Source: Haemophilus haemolyticus
GTDB lineage: Bacteria; Pseudomonadota; Gammaproteobacteria; Enterobacterales; Pasteurellaceae
Length of the DNA stretch: 45,583 bases
Reading direction: 5' to 3'
Assembly (NCBI RefSeq): GCF_003493605.1
Contig: NZ_QQKA01000013.1
Location: 1-45,583 of the forward strand
A program made the translations under genes and the position numbers. The notes beneath the pieces are model-generated. The model worked only from the letters and a program-made list of their open reading frames with translations. It made no database searches and was not told the origin of the DNA. Positions 16,385 to 24,704 of the stretch are shown here, one piece after another. Each line of letters starts with the position of its first letter. Positions within the stretch are counted from its first letter, which is position 1.

Positions 16385-16400
16385 GCACTATATATAGATC
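16385..16400. promoter_or_regulatory. NrdR box 2
   Basis: GCACTATATATAGATC matches 13 of 16 consensus positions with a perfect TATATATA core. Its start is exactly 32 bp from box 1, three DNA turns. The core may also be the nrdD -10. Confidence 0.78.
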
Positions 16401-16416
16401 TAAAAAGATAATCAAC

Positions 16417-16432
16417 ACACAATATGTAGTGT
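16417..16432. promoter_or_regulatory. NrdR box 3
   Basis: ACACAATATGTAGTGT matches the NrdR consensus at 15 of 16 positions. It is exactly 32 bp from box 2, the helical phasing of known NrdR box pairs. Confidence 0.88.
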
Positions 16433-16531
16433 TTTTAGGCATTTTATTGTAAGAGAATTTTGTTAAAGATTGATTTTATTAGAAAAATATCAAATTAAGT
16501 TGTTGAGAACTTTTCTCAAATATTTTTGATT

Positions 16532-16549
16532 TTGTGATCAATATCACAA
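16532..16549. promoter_or_regulatory. CRP-type palindrome between nrdD and the HEPN gene
   Basis: TTGTGATCAATATCACAA is a perfect palindromic TGTGA-N6-TCACA site, the CRP consensus core. It does not have the TTGAT-N4-ATCAA form of an FNR site. Its centre lies about 66 bp upstream of the start predicted from the HEPN-gene -10 at 16595, a usual class I CRP distance. Confidence 0.75.
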
Positions 16550-16571
16550 TGTTTACTTTTGGGGTTATAGG

Positions 16572-16600
16572 TTTTGAGAAAAAATAGTCTATGGTAAAAT
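16572..16600 (+). promoter_or_regulatory. Putative promoter of the HEPN/MNT operon
   Basis: TTTTGA (16572-16577) and TAAAAT (16595-16600) are spaced by 17 bp, 25 bp before the HEPN start codon. The CRP palindrome lies just upstream. Confidence 0.55.
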
Positions 16601-16625
16601 AGATGAGTATTTAACAGAGGTAAAA

Positions 16626-17066
16626 ATGATGACTGATAAGCTAAATTTAAATGTATTAGACGCTGCATTTTATTCGTTAGAGCAAACCGTAGTACAAATT
16701 TCAGACAAAAATTGGTTTGATATGCAACCCTCTATTGTACAAGATACCTTAATTGCAGGTGCAATTCAGAAATTTGAATTTGTTTATGAGTTAAGTTTAA
16801 AAATGATGAAACGCCAACTTCAACAAGATGCAATTAACACCGATGACATTGGGGCTTATGGATTTAAGGATATTTTGCGAGAAGCATTGAGATTTGGTTT
16901 GATTGAAGATATGTCAAAATGGGTTGCTTATCGTGATATGCGTAATATTACATCACATACGTATGATCAGGAAAAAGCCATGGCTGTTTATGCACAAATT
17001 GATGATTTTTTAATAGAAAGTCGTTTCCTATTGGAGCAATTACGTCAGAGAAATCAATATGACTAG
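16626..17066 (+). CDS. HEPN-domain protein (NTase substrate-binding, HI0074 family), toxin-like
   Basis: This 146-residue all-helical HEPN protein is the partner of the nucleotidyltransferase encoded next to it. The motif R106-NITS-H111-T-Y113 matches the RX4HXY signature of HEPN ribonucleases such as HepT, where the partner MNT protein AMPylates the tyrosine to silence it. H. influenzae HI0074 is the namesake and has a solved structure with HI0073, as I recall. GAGG lies upstream of two consecutive ATG codons (16626 and 16629), either of which could be the start. It overlaps the MNT gene by 8 bp. An active toxin-antitoxin role is inference for this particular family. Confidence 0.88.
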   Translation: MMTDKLNLNVLDAAFYSLEQTVVQISDKNWFDMQPSIVQDTLIAGAIQKFEFVYELSLKMMKRQLQQDAINTDDIGAYGFKDILREALRFGLIEDMSKWVAYRDMRNITSHTYDQEKAMAVYAQIDDFLIESRFLLEQLRQRNQYD

Positions 17067-17403
17067 TTTTGAACAGTTTGATATAAAATCTGAAGAATTG
17101 GCGATTGTGAAAACTATTTTACAACAATTAGTACCTGATTATACCGTGTGGGCTTTTGGTTCTCGTGTAAAGGGAAAGGCAAAAAAATATTCCGATCTTG
17201 ACCTTGCGATTATCTCTGAGGAACCTTTAGATTTTTTAGCTCGTGACAGATTAAAAGAAGCTTTTTCTGAATCAGATTTACCGTGGCGAGTGGATCTTGT
17301 TGATTGGGCTACAACGAGCGAAGATTTTAGGGAAATTATCCGAAAAGTTTATGTTGTTATTCAGGAAAAAGAAAAAACGGTCGAAAAACCGACCGCTCTT
17401 TAG
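17059..17403 (+). CDS. MNT-type minimal nucleotidyltransferase (HI0073 family), antitoxin-like
   Basis: The 114 residues carry the minimal pol-beta nucleotidyltransferase fold. G34-S35 followed by ten residues and D46-L-D48 gives GSX10DXD, and D79 in RVDLVD is the third carboxylate, so the active site is complete. In MntA/HepT systems such proteins transfer AMP to the HEPN toxin. The start codon overlaps the end of the HEPN gene. The last residues (EKTVEKPTAL) are written over a hairpin that serves as the grpE terminator on the other strand. Confidence 0.9.
   Translation: MTSFEQFDIKSEELAIVKTILQQLVPDYTVWAFGSRVKGKAKKYSDLDLAIISEEPLDFLARDRLKEAFSESDLPWRVDLVDWATTSEDFREIIRKVYVVIQEKEKTVEKPTAL
17363..17395 (-). 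terminator. grpE terminator, inside the end of the MNT gene
   Basis: On the minus strand CGGTCG and CGACCG (17378-17383 and 17390-17395) form a stem followed by TTTTTTCTTTTT. It lies 20 bp past the grpE stop and wholly within the coding sequence of the convergent MNT gene. On the plus strand the hairpin is followed only by CTCTTTAG, a weak T-run. Confidence 0.8.
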
Positions 17404-17415
17404 ACCAAATGTAAA

Positions 17416-18012
17416 TTAAGCTGCCACCATTACCATCGCTGGGCGAATGACTCGGCCATTTAAGGTGTAGCCTTTTTGCAATACGACGCTAATTTGATTG
17501 CTTTCAAAGCCTTCAGCAGGTTGCATTGAAATGGCTTGATGTAAGTCAGGATTAAATGCTTCACCGACAACCCCCACAGCTTCTACACCAAAACGACCAA
17601 CGGTTGAAACTAATTCTTTTAAGGTCAGTTCTACGCCGTCAAATAAGGCTTTTACGCTTTCATCTTCTTTATTTGCTGGAGTGGCAAGCGCACGCTCTAG
17701 GTTATCGATAGTATTCAAAATGTCTTTTGAGAATTTTTCCAATGCGAATTTATGTGCTTTTTCTACGTCCTGTTCAGTTCGACGACGAAGATTTTCAATT
17801 TCAGCACGAGAGCGAAGTAAAATATCCTGTTCTTTGTTTGCGGCTTCTTCTATTTGAGTTTTTAGCTGCTCTTCAAGTTCTTGCACTCGGGCAATTGCTT
17901 CTTCTAAAGGATCAAGTTCTTGAGACGGCTCTGTTTGTTGTGTTTCTTCCACAACAGCGTCTTCTTGCTTTTCTACTTCTGGGGTTTCAATTTTTTGTTC
18001 TTGTTCTGACAT
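17416..18012 (-). CDS. grpE: Nucleotide exchange factor GrpE
   Basis: GrpE releases ADP from DnaK in the cytoplasm. The 198 residues (start 18012) show an acidic, glutamine-rich disordered N-terminus, a long coiled coil ([20 protein letters not shown] onward), the [26 protein letters not shown] dimer helix, and the beta domain ending [21 protein letters not shown] precedes the chosen ATG; the open frame extends 36 residues upstream but runs through the promoter region. A sigma-32-like promoter is visible at 18072-18099. Confidence 0.97.
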   Translation of the reverse strand: MSEQEQKIETPEVEKQEDAVVEETQQTEPSQELDPLEEAIARVQELEEQLKTQIEEAANKEQDILLRSRAEIENLRRRTEQDVEKAHKFALEKFSKDILNTIDNLERALATPANKEDESVKALFDGVELTLKELVSTVGRFGVEAVGVVGEAFNPDLHQAISMQPAEGFESNQISVVLQKGYTLNGRVIRPAMVMVAA

Positions 18013-18071
18013 TTTTTTCTCCGTAAAACAAAATTGATTAATCGTAATTGGGCATAGTGTAGCAAAAAACG

Positions 18072-18099
18072 ATATAATGACGAAAATGTTAAATTCAAG
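18072..18099 (-). promoter_or_regulatory. Sigma-32-like promoter of grpE
   Basis: On the minus strand CTTGAA (18094-18099) is followed after 14 bp by CATTATAT (18072-18079), which fits the heat-shock consensus CTTGAA-N13/15-CCCCATNT moderately. The -35 shares its CTT with an uptake sequence (18097-18105). The -10 overlaps TATAAT read on the other strand for nadK. Confidence 0.5.
18073..18078 (+). promoter_or_regulatory. -10 element of nadK
   Basis: A perfect TATAAT lies 33 bp before the nadK start codon. No good -35 is at the expected distance; TTGGGC at 18048 is 19 bp away. Confidence 0.45.
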
Positions 18100-18111
18100 T
18101 GCGGTCATTTT

Positions 18112-19002
18112 ATGAATCATTTATATCGTTCCTTTAAAACCATTGCTCTTGTAGGTAAGCCTCGCAATGACATTAACTTACAAATGCACAAAAACTTATT
18201 TCATTGGTTAATGGAACGTGGTTATCAAGTATTGGTGGAAAAAGAAGTCGCCATAACACTTGAATTACCTTCTGAACATCTTGCTACGTTAGAAGAAATA
18301 GGTCGCCGAGCCCAATTAGCCATTGTGATTGGTGGAGATGGCAATATGCTAGGGCGCGCCCGTGTGTTAGCGAAATACGATATTCCATTGATTGGTATTA
18401 ACCGTGGTAATTTGGGATTTTTAACGGATATTGACCCGAAAAATGCCTATTTCCAGCTTGAAGCTTGTTTAGAACGTGGCGAATTTTTTGTGGAAGAACG
18501 TTTTTTATTGGAAGCAAAAATCGAACGAGCAAGTGAAATCGTATCAACGAGCAATGCGGTAAATGAAGCGGTTATTCATCCCGCCAAAATTGCACATATG
18601 ATTGATTTTCACGTATATATCAATGATAAATTTGCTTTTTCTCAACGTTCTGACGGATTAATTGTTTCTACGCCAACAGGCTCAACGGCTTACTCTCTTT
18701 CTTCTGGAGGGCCTATTTTAACTCCAAATCTCAATGCAATTGCTTTGGTGCCAATGTTTCCTCATACATTGACTTCTCGTCCTCTTGTTGTTGATGGTGA
18801 TAGTAAAATATCGATTCGTTTTGCTGAGCATAATACATCTCAATTGGAAGTGGGCTGTGATAGTCAAATAGCCTTACCTTTTACGCCTGATGACGTGGTG
18901 CATATTCAAAAAAGTGAGCATAAACTCCGATTGCTTCATCTAAAAAATTATAATTATTACAATGTATTAAGTACCAAATTAGGTTGGTTGAAATCATTTT
19001 AA
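18112..19002 (+). CDS. nadK: NAD kinase
   Basis: This enzyme phosphorylates NAD to NADP in the cytoplasm. The GGDGN ATP/NAD motif is in [13 protein letters not shown] (about residues 73-85). [13 protein letters not shown] (about 97-109) and the glycine-rich [16 protein letters not shown] segment are also diagnostic. At 296 residues it has the normal length, and the end NVLSTKLGW matches the E. coli protein. The ATG lies six bases after an uptake sequence (18097-18105), and no strong Shine-Dalgarno is present. It is divergent from grpE. Confidence 0.96.
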   Translation: MNHLYRSFKTIALVGKPRNDINLQMHKNLFHWLMERGYQVLVEKEVAITLELPSEHLATLEEIGRRAQLAIVIGGDGNMLGRARVLAKYDIPLIGINRGNLGFLTDIDPKNAYFQLEACLERGEFFVEERFLLEAKIERASEIVSTSNAVNEAVIHPAKIAHMIDFHVYINDKFAFSQRSDGLIVSTPTGSTAYSLSSGGPILTPNLNAIALVPMFPHTLTSRPLVVDGDSKISIRFAEHNTSQLEVGCDSQIALPFTPDDVVHIQKSEHKLRLLHLKNYNYYNVLSTKLGWLKSF

Positions 19003-19056
19003 TTTTTATAAAAAAGCATGGCAGAAACGCATCATTAAAATACTGTAAAAAAATCC

Positions 19057-19085
19057 TTTACTGTAAATTAAATCAGTTGTAATAT
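19057..19085 (+). promoter_or_regulatory. recN promoter
   Basis: TTTACT (19057-19062) and TAATAT (19080-19085) are spaced by 17 bp, and the LexA box fills the space between them. Confidence 0.6.
19059..19078. promoter_or_regulatory. LexA (SOS) box of recN
   Basis: TACTGTAAATTAAATCAGTT has the CTG-N10-CAG core of the LexA consensus with an AT-only spacer. It ends 35 bp upstream of the recN start codon and covers the promoter. E. coli recN is also LexA-controlled. Confidence 0.85.
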
Positions 19086-19113
19086 GATTGATATACAGTT
19101 AAAGGATTTTGCT

Positions 19114-20790
19114 ATGCTTACTCAACTTACTATCAATAATTTTGCGATTGTTCGCCAGCTTGATATCGAATTGGCGAAAGGAATGTCTGTCATTACAGGG
19201 GAAACTGGGGCCGGTAAATCTATCGCCATTGATGCTTTAGGTTTATGTTTCGGACAAAGAGTAGAAACCTCAATGGTACGCGAAGGGCAGGAACGTGCAG
19301 AAATTTGTGCAACTTTCCAACTAGAATCGCAGAATCCTGCTTATCAATGGTTGAATGAGCAAGAATTGCAAGATCCAGATAATCCAACTGAATGTATTTT
19401 GCGTCGTGTGATTAATGCAGACGGACGTTCTAAAGCTTTTATTAATAGCACTCCTGTATCCGCGTCTCAATTAAAAGAAATTGGTCAATATCTTGTTCAT
19501 ATTAATGGGCAGCACGCTTCTCAATTATTGCTAAAAAATGACTATCAGCTTCAGTTAGTTGATAATTTTGCCGCTCATCCTGAATTACTTGTGAAAATGC
19601 GTGAAGATTATCAGGCATGGAAAAATCTTCAAAATCAAGTTAAAACCTTTCAACAAAAAGTGGCAGAAAATGAAGCACGTAAACAACTTTTACAGTATCA
19701 AGTGGATGAGTTAGATGAATTTAACCTTCGACCAAATGAATATTTGGAATTAGAAGATGAACAACGTCGTTTATCTAGCAGCGAACAGCTAACCCAACTT
19801 TCTCAATCAGCCTTGCAAATTTTAAGTGAAAATGACACGGTAAATATTGATAACTTGCTTTATCGTGCGACACAATATATTGATGAATTAGCTGAACTTG
19901 ACCCGCAATATGCTGAAGTGCAAAGTATGTTGAATGATGCGTTGATTCAAGTGCAAGAAGCAACCAGTGAAGTTCGAAATTTATCAAGTAATATCGAGCA
20001 AGATCCTCAACTTTTACAGGAAATCGAACAGCGAATTAGTCAGGCTTTACAACTTGCTCGTAAACATCAAGTTAAACCTGAAGATCTTGTGGAACATCAC
20101 AAAAAATTAAAAGCAGAATTAACCGCACTTTTAGATTTTTCTGAAAGTGAAGATATGTTGATTGAGCAAGAAAAACTCGCATTTGAACAAATGCAATCAA
20201 CGGCTAAAGCATTAACAGCAAGTCGTCAGCAATCTGCAGCTCGCTTAGCGCAGAATGTCACGCAGTCGATAAAACAACTTGCAATGGAAAATGCTGAATT
20301 TTATGTAGAGTTGAATACGGATTTAGATAAAGTAGGATCAAACGGTGCGGATAATGTGATTTTTACTTTGCGTAGTAATTTAGGTCAACAACCTCAACCG
20401 TTAGCTAAAATTGCCTCTGGTGGTGAGCTTTCTCGTATTTCTTTGGCGATTCAAGTTTTAACTTCTGATCAATCGGCTATTCCAACGTTAATTTTCGATG
20501 AAGTGGACGTGGGCATTAGCGGAAAAACAGCAAGCGTTGTCGGAAAACTTTTACGTCAATTAAGTGAACGCTGCCAAGTATTATGCGTAACGCATTTGCC
20601 ACAGGTCGCTTGTCATGGCCATCATCAGTTCAATGTAGAAAAATTTACTGTGGATAATAAAACTGAAACACAAATGACCGCACTTTCACAATCTGAACGT
20701 GTACCAGCCTTGGCAAGACTCTTGGGCGGAAGTGAAATTACAGAATTAGCCTTAGCCAATGCACAGGAAATGTTAGATTTAGTTCATTAA
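19114..20790 (+). CDS. recN: DNA repair protein RecN
   Basis: This SMC-like ATPase tethers DNA ends in double-strand break repair and is induced in the SOS response. The 558 residues (start 19114, after AAAGGA) carry Walker A GETGAGKS (about 30-37). A long coiled-coil middle is rich in glutamine and leucine. The signature LAKIASGGELSRI and Walker B LIFDEVDVGISGKTA lie near residues 430-480. The end HLPQVACHGHHQFNVEK fits the family. Two uptake sequences lie inside (20122 and 20677), both read as the peptide Thr-Ala-Leu. Confidence 0.97.
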   Translation: MLTQLTINNFAIVRQLDIELAKGMSVITGETGAGKSIAIDALGLCFGQRVETSMVREGQERAEICATFQLESQNPAYQWLNEQELQDPDNPTECILRRVINADGRSKAFINSTPVSASQLKEIGQYLVHINGQHASQLLLKNDYQLQLVDNFAAHPELLVKMREDYQAWKNLQNQVKTFQQKVAENEARKQLLQYQVDELDEFNLRPNEYLELEDEQRRLSSSEQLTQLSQSALQILSENDTVNIDNLLYRATQYIDELAELDPQYAEVQSMLNDALIQVQEATSEVRNLSSNIEQDPQLLQEIEQRISQALQLARKHQVKPEDLVEHHKKLKAELTALLDFSESEDMLIEQEKLAFEQMQSTAKALTASRQQSAARLAQNVTQSIKQLAMENAEFYVELNTDLDKVGSNGADNVIFTLRSNLGQQPQPLAKIASGGELSRISLAIQVLTSDQSAIPTLIFDEVDVGISGKTASVVGKLLRQLSERCQVLCVTHLPQVACHGHHQFNVEKFTVDNKTETQMTALSQSERVPALARLLGGSEITELALANAQEMLDLVH

Positions 20791-20810
20791 AATGGGATTT
20801 AATTAGTATT

Positions 20811-23756
20811 TTATGAACTAAATAGCTTATCCCAAAATGTTTGAATAAATGACCGCTCTTTGACAAATTCAGTTTCATCCACAACGGAGGATTTGCCTAT
20901 CAAATTTAAATGGTGAATAGCATTGCGTAAATCAACATAACATTGTTTTAAGGTGTCGCAGTCTGTTTGGCTAAGAATTTGAGCCTCAGCCATATTATCG
21001 AAAATACGTACGTTATCTGACCATTTTGTCAGTTGTGGGTTTTGTGGGGCATTGGCAAGCATTAAATATTGAGCAATAAATTCAATATCAGTGATACCAC
21101 CGCGATCTGTTTTAAGATTAAATTCACCATCTTTTGAATGGGACAAATGCGTGAACATTTTTTCTCGCATTTCCACAACATCTCGTTTTAATTGCTCAAT
21201 ATCTCGTGATGCAGAAAGTACTTGTTGGCGGATATGCTCAAATTTGGCTTTAAGAGATGATTCACCAAATACAGGGCGAGCACGCACAAGCGCTTGTTTT
21301 TCCCATGTCCAAGCTTCATTTAATTGATAATGGGCAAATGCAGAAAGAGAGCAGCCAATTAAGCCAGCATCGCCAGAAGGGCGTAGGCGCATATCTGCCT
21401 CATAAAGTACGCCAGCGGAAGTATTTATGCTGAAAATACTTACAATTTTTTGTGCCAAACGCAGGTAAAATTGATTGCTATCAATCACTTTTTTGCCACC
21501 TGTTGTTTGACTTTCTACGGCATCGTACAAAAATACGAGGTCTAAATCGGATTTATAACCGAGTTCAATCCCCCCCAGTTTTCCATAACCAATCACTAAA
21601 AATCCTTTTTCGTCATTTTGTAAATGTTCAGGCACACCAAATCTAGACGAAACTTGTTTCCAAGCTAGATTCACAACGACTTCAATAATCGCTTCGGCAA
21701 GATAGGTTAAATGATCACTTACCTTCATCACTGGTAATGCTCCCAAAATATCTGCCGCAGCCACTTTTAATAGGGTTGCTTGTTTAAATTGACGCAAAGC
21801 ATCAATAAGCTGTTCTTCATCATCAGGTGGTAAACGAAGAAAATATTGATGTAACTCCGCAGGATATTGGGTAAATGGCAACGGATGGCGTAGCGCTTCT
21901 GTATTAAGCAATTCATCTAATAAGATAGGGTGGCGAGCCAGTTGTTCTGAAATAAGTTGAGACTGTGCACAAAGTTCAATAACTTGCTGAAGGGCACGAG
22001 GATTTTCCAATAATAATTCTAAATAAGTCGTGCGACTCGAAATTTTTTCAATAATGTTCAGAATTCGGGGGAGCAAAGTGCGGTAATTTTCTTGCTGAAA
22101 AATGAGTGCAAGTACTGTTGGCATTAAATGACTCAAAACATCACGCCCACGCGAACCAATCACTCTGTGATTTAGGCTGTCTTTGAATTGAGCAAGCTTT
22201 TCTAAAACGTCATCAATATTATTTTCTGATACACCACTCTCTAATAATGTTTGTTCAATATCCTCAAAATCTGATTCTAGAAAATCTTGCCACTGGCTAT
22301 CAGTTTGTGAAGTCTCATCTTGTTCATCACCGATTAATTGAGTAAATACCGCTCGCACTTTTTCTTGTTTTTGTTGTAAAGTGCGGTAAAAATCGTCCCA
22401 ATTTTCTATTGGATAATGTTTTTCAATGGTTTGATTATTTTCATTTAAACAGGTGAATGTTTTACATGCCTCGACTAAACGAATTTGATCTATTTCATCG
22501 GTTGGTAGTGTTTGAGTTTGTTGATCGTTAATAGCTTGTAGAATGTTTTCTACGCGGCGTAAAAAAATATAACTTTCACGTAAATCGTGGAATTGTTGTT
22601 CGGTAATTAATCCTAGTTTGGTAATTTCAGGCAAGATCTTTAAGAGTGAATGTTGTTGCAGATTGATTTCTCGCCCGCCTCGAATGAGTTGAAAAACTTG
22701 CACGATAAATTCGACTTCACGAATCCCCCCTGCACCCAGTTTAATGTTATCTTTCAAACCTCGACGGCGTACTTCTCGCTCAATTTTGCCTTTCATTTCG
22801 CGTAAAGATTGAATCACACTAAAGTCAATATAGCGACGATACACAAAAGGGCGTAACATTTTTTGCAATTTTGGAACGTTGGGATCCTTTGTTTGTGCGC
22901 CCAATACTCGTCCTTTAATCATTGCATAGCGTTCCCAATCTCGACCTTGATCTTGATAATATTGTTCCATTGCCGCAAAGCTGAGAACAAGCGCACCGCT
23001 GTCACCAAATGGTCGCAAGCGCATATCAGTTCGATACACAAAACCATCAGAAGTAAATTCATCTAAGGTAGAAATAAGGTGTTGCCCTAAACGTGTGAAA
23101 AATTTCGTATTATCCACAGAACGTCGAGCATTTGTATTCTCAATGGATGTTTCCCCTTGTGATGGATAAATGAAAATTAAATCAATATCCGAGGAAAAAT
23201 TTAGTTCAAAGCCGCCTAGCTTCCCCATTCCTAGGATATAAAGCTGTTGCGGATTGCCTTGTTCATCCATTGGCGTGCCCATCTCCGCACAGGCTTGATG
23301 ATAAAGCCAATCGCGAGCAGCGATAATTAAACTTTCTGCAAGTTGTGAAAGCTGAACAAAAATTTCCTCAACAGTCGCAAGATTCAAACTTTGACAAAAA
23401 CTTAATTTTGCCATTTCAATGTTACGGAATTGGCGTAATGTTTGATAGAGTGCAGTTTCGTCATGTACATTGGCTAACTCTTTATTCAAACGCTCAGTAT
23501 AGGCAGAGCAATCTGCAAAACAGGGGGATTTTTCCCACCATTGTTTCACTAAGTGCGGGTATTTTTGCAAGACTTTTTCTACAAAGTCAGACATTGCCAT
23601 AGCATAGCCTAATTGATAAACAGGCAGTTCAGGATGATTTGAATTTTGTTGAATGGCGTCGTGAATTTTTTCTGGGGAAATGTCTGGAAAAGATTGGCAC
23701 AGGATTGCGCCAAGGGATTGTAATTTTTGTTCAATGAGGGCAGAAAGTGCGGTCAT
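20811..23756 (-). CDS. glnE: Bifunctional glutamine synthetase adenylyltransferase/deadenylase
   Basis: GlnE adds and removes AMP on glutamine synthetase in response to PII and glutamine. The 981 residues hold two related nucleotidyltransferase domains. The N-terminal deadenylase motif is [20 protein letters not shown] (about 176-195) and the C-terminal one is [20 protein letters not shown]. Both aspartate pairs are intact, so both activities should exist. The start codon is followed directly by an uptake sequence forming codons 2-4 (Thr-Ala-Leu). The ribosome site AAGG overlaps the end of miaA, five bp away, so the genes are coupled. Further uptake sequences are at 22076 and 22379. Confidence 0.96.
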   Translation of the reverse strand: MTALSALIEQKLQSLGAILCQSFPDISPEKIHDAIQQNSNHPELPVYQLGYAMAMSDFVEKVLQKYPHLVKQWWEKSPCFADCSAYTERLNKELANVHDETALYQTLRQFRNIEMAKLSFCQSLNLATVEEIFVQLSQLAESLIIAARDWLYHQACAEMGTPMDEQGNPQQLYILGMGKLGGFELNFSSDIDLIFIYPSQGETSIENTNARRSVDNTKFFTRLGQHLISTLDEFTSDGFVYRTDMRLRPFGDSGALVLSFAAMEQYYQDQGRDWERYAMIKGRVLGAQTKDPNVPKLQKMLRPFVYRRYIDFSVIQSLREMKGKIEREVRRRGLKDNIKLGAGGIREVEFIVQVFQLIRGGREINLQQHSLLKILPEITKLGLITEQQFHDLRESYIFLRRVENILQAINDQQTQTLPTDEIDQIRLVEACKTFTCLNENNQTIEKHYPIENWDDFYRTLQQKQEKVRAVFTQLIGDEQDETSQTDSQWQDFLESDFEDIEQTLLESGVSENNIDDVLEKLAQFKDSLNHRVIGSRGRDVLSHLMPTVLALIFQQENYRTLLPRILNIIEKISSRTTYLELLLENPRALQQVIELCAQSQLISEQLARHPILLDELLNTEALRHPLPFTQYPAELHQYFLRLPPDDEEQLIDALRQFKQATLLKVAAADILGALPVMKVSDHLTYLAEAIIEVVVNLAWKQVSSRFGVPEHLQNDEKGFLVIGYGKLGGIELGYKSDLDLVFLYDAVESQTTGGKKVIDSNQFYLRLAQKIVSIFSINTSAGVLYEADMRLRPSGDAGLIGCSLSAFAHYQLNEAWTWEKQALVRARPVFGESSLKAKFEHIRQQVLSASRDIEQLKRDVVEMREKMFTHLSHSKDGEFNLKTDRGGITDIEFIAQYLMLANAPQNPQLTKWSDNVRIFDNMAEAQILSQTDCDTLKQCYVDLRNAIHHLNLIGKSSVVDETEFVKERSFIQTFWDKLFSS

Positions 23757-23761
23757 TTTTT

Positions 23762-24697
23762 CTAACCTTTTTGATAAGAATCTAAGTGACGTAATACGAT
23801 TTCTTTCGCTTGTTGAGGTTGCAAACTATCCAGCCATTGTATTGGAGTTTTCCAACCGCGCAGCCAAGTGAGCTGGCGTTTTGCAAGTTGGCGCGTTGCA
23901 CAAATACCACGGAAAATCATTTCCTCGTGATCGTAATCACCTTGCAAATATTCCCACATTTGACGGTAGCCTACACAGCGAATTGAAGGTAGATTAATAT
24001 TTAAATCATCACGCGCATAAAGTTTTTCTACCTCTTTTTGAAAACCTAGTTCAATCATTTTATGAAAGCGTTGTTCTATGCGGTCATGCAAAATATGACG
24101 ATCTTGCGGAGCAATTGCAAATTGCACAAAATCATAAGGCAAGGCTTCGCCTTTTTCTTCCGTCAGCTCTGTGAGTGATTTTCCTGTGATATAAAAAACC
24201 TCTAAAGCACGATTGATTCGTTGAGAATCACTCGGATTAATTCGAGCGGTAGAAATGGGATCGATTTTGGCGAGTTCTGCGTGTAATGTTGCCCAACCTT
24301 GTTGAGCCGCTTTTTGTTCAAGCTCGGCGCGAATATTTTCATCAGCAGAAGGCAAGGGAGAAAGCCCTTCAATTAAGGCTTTGTAATACAACATCGTACC
24401 TCCCACTAGTAACGGAATTTTGCCTTGTGCAGTAATATCTGCCATTTCTCGTAGCGCATCAGCGCGGAAATTCATTGCGGAATAGCTTTCTGACGGATCT
24501 AAAATATCGATCAGTCGGTGAGGCGCAAGGTCAAGTTCTTCTTTTGATGGTTTCGCTGTGCCAATATCCATTCCCTTATAAATAAGAGCCGAATCCACAC
24601 TAATCACTTCGACTGGAAGCGAGCTTCGTAGTTGAATGGCTAAATCTGTTTTACCTGAGGCTGTTGGGCCCATTAAAAAAATTGCGGTTGGTTTCAT
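23762..24697 (-). CDS. miaA: tRNA dimethylallyltransferase
   Basis: MiaA puts a dimethylallyl group on A37 of tRNAs reading UNN codons. The 311 residues carry the P-loop [11 protein letters not shown] (10-20), [18 protein letters not shown] (34-51) and the C-terminal [14 protein letters not shown] segment. It lies 7 bp after mutL and 5 bp before glnE in a minus-strand operon. The usual hfq neighbour of enteric bacteria is missing here, glnE taking that place. Confidence 0.97.
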   Translation of the reverse strand: MKPTAIFLMGPTASGKTDLAIQLRSSLPVEVISVDSALIYKGMDIGTAKPSKEELDLAPHRLIDILDPSESYSAMNFRADALREMADITAQGKIPLLVGGTMLYYKALIEGLSPLPSADENIRAELEQKAAQQGWATLHAELAKIDPISTARINPSDSQRINRALEVFYITGKSLTELTEEKGEALPYDFVQFAIAPQDRHILHDRIEQRFHKMIELGFQKEVEKLYARDDLNINLPSIRCVGYRQMWEYLQGDYDHEEMIFRGICATRQLAKRQLTWLRGWKTPIQWLDSLQPQQAKEIVLRHLDSYQKG

Positions 24698-24704
24698 GAA
24701 GAAT

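Noticed and set aside
16532-16549. FNR site for anaerobic control of nrdD
   Set aside because: The half-sites are TGTGA/TCACA with a 6-bp spacer. FNR needs TTGAT-N4-ATCAA, so CRP fits better.
17384-17400. ACCGCTCTT near the end of the MNT gene as an uptake sequence
   Set aside because: It differs from ACCGCACTT at one core position and is better explained by the grpE terminator hairpin.
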